NCBI GenBank assembly: GCA_947456915.1
Contig: CANGUQ010000321.1
Span: 1 to 5,048, forward strand
Reading direction: 5' to 3'
Length of the DNA: 5,048 bases
DNA from: Betaproteobacteria bacterium
GTDB lineage: Bacteria; Pseudomonadota; Gammaproteobacteria; Burkholderiales; CAIKXV01
Both the position numbers and the translations under genes were made by a program. Within the stretch, counting starts at the first letter, position 1; each line of letters begins with the position of its first letter. The notes under the pieces were generated by a model. That model was not told the origin of the DNA and did not search any database. It was given only the letters and a program-made list of their open reading frames with translations. This document shows, one piece after another, positions 4,768 through 5,048 of this stretch.

Positions 4768-5048
4768 CTACCTGGGCGTCGGTACGCCGCTCGCTCCTGG
4801 CCCTGCCGGAGAGACGATCTGCCCCGGAATGGGCACGTTGACCCCGGGCGGACCACCCGGAGCCGAGATGCTGGGCGTCTGCGACGGCACGATGACGCCG
4901 CCAGGACCGGTCTGCACGGGTGCGCCACTGCTGCCCGTGCCGGGAATGCCGCCGGGTACGCCGCCCGGCATGCCGCCCGGCATGCCGCCCGGCATGCCAC
5001 CCGGCGCGCCACCGGGTACGCCCGGGACACCTGCGCCCGGCGCGCCGC
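4768..5048 (-). CDS. Gly/Pro-rich protein with PGG-X repeats, N-terminus outside the window
   Basis: Ninety-two C-terminal residues are visible, ending in TAG at 4768-4770; the frame is open through the right edge, so the start lies beyond it. Glycine and proline dominate, with Ala, Val, Met, Ser and Thr. The first visible part contains tetrapeptides VPGG, APGG, MPGG (three times), VPGG and IPG, followed by 'TGSSGAPVQTGPGG' and a tail ending 'GASGVPTPR'. There is no Cys, no aromatic residue and almost no charge, so it should be disordered or elastin-like rather than a folded domain. I do not recognise the family. It could be the flexible tail of a secreted, periplasmic or envelope protein, or a short standalone protein. 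The in-frame ATGs at 4993-4995, 4981-4983 and 4969-4971 are repeat methionines and probably not the start. Of the overlapping frames, this one has the most G/C-rich third positions and a coherent repeat. Confidence 0.55.
   Translation of the reverse strand, partial: GAPGAGVPGVPGGAPGGMPGGMPGGMPGGVPGGIPGTGSSGAPVQTGPGGVIVPSQTPSISAPGGPPGVNVPIPGQIVSPAGPGASGVPTPR
4939..5019 (-). repeat. 12-bp tandem repeat encoding PGG-X
   Basis: Almost seven 12-bp units (81 bp) run in tandem on the minus strand. The three central units are nearly identical (ATGCCGGGCGGC, or the same with GGT for one Gly codon). The outer units differ at the first codon (GTA, GCG, ATT) and at synonymous third positions. The unit is four codons long, so gain or loss of a unit keeps the reading frame. 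Confidence 0.75.

Noticed and set aside
4939..5019. CRISPR array or mobile-element terminal repeats
   Set aside because: The repeats are 12 bp, directly adjacent without spacers, and encode a regular PGG-X peptide, so they are coding repeats.
4635..5030. Minus-strand open frame overlapping the Gly/Pro-rich gene, reading Arg/Ala/Cys-rich
   Set aside because: It is the shifted reading of the same 12-bp repeat (CRAA instead of MPGG), with cysteine- and arginine-rich low-complexity content and poorer third-position GC.

Overview
This is a strongly GC-rich window with GC-biased third codon positions. It holds three complete, confidently recognised genes and one gene cut by the right edge. The NtrC protein (opening with the 'DDDKSIRWV' type receiver motif and ending in a 'GRNTLTRKI' helix-turn-helix), the AceB-type malate synthase and the Xth-type exonuclease III all look proteobacterial. 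By overall resemblance a betaproteobacterium is my best guess, but this is inference from remembered family features and not from a search.

Layout. Positions 1-153 are the end of an unresolved upstream region plus the leader of ntrC. ntrC (154-1575, +) encodes a sigma-54-dependent nitrogen response regulator. A 434-bp non-coding stretch (1576-2009) follows, rich in inverted repeats and promoter-like sites. aceB (2010-3602, +) encodes malate synthase A of the glyoxylate cycle. A 157-bp convergent spacer separates it from xthA (3760-4524, -), an AP endonuclease/exonuclease III that starts with TTG. Upstream of xthA is a 243-bp spacer with two hairpins, then the C-terminal part of a Gly/Pro-rich protein (4768 to beyond 5048, -) carrying PGG-X tetrapeptide repeats.

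How they relate. The three complete genes belong to different processes (nitrogen control, acetate/fatty-acid carbon assimilation, DNA repair), and the spacing does not support one operon. The only plausible functional link is regulatory: the ntrC-aceB gap carries a GG-N10-GC element resembling a sigma-54 promoter. It directly abuts a 17-bp palindrome whose half-sites resemble those of the IclR operator, and a sigma-70-like promoter lies just downstream. The signals are short and untested.

I found no mobile element, CRISPR array, tRNA, rRNA or recognisable new multi-gene system. The more interesting observations are the aceB control region, shared leader and start-site sequences between genes, and the repeat-bearing Gly/Pro-rich protein.
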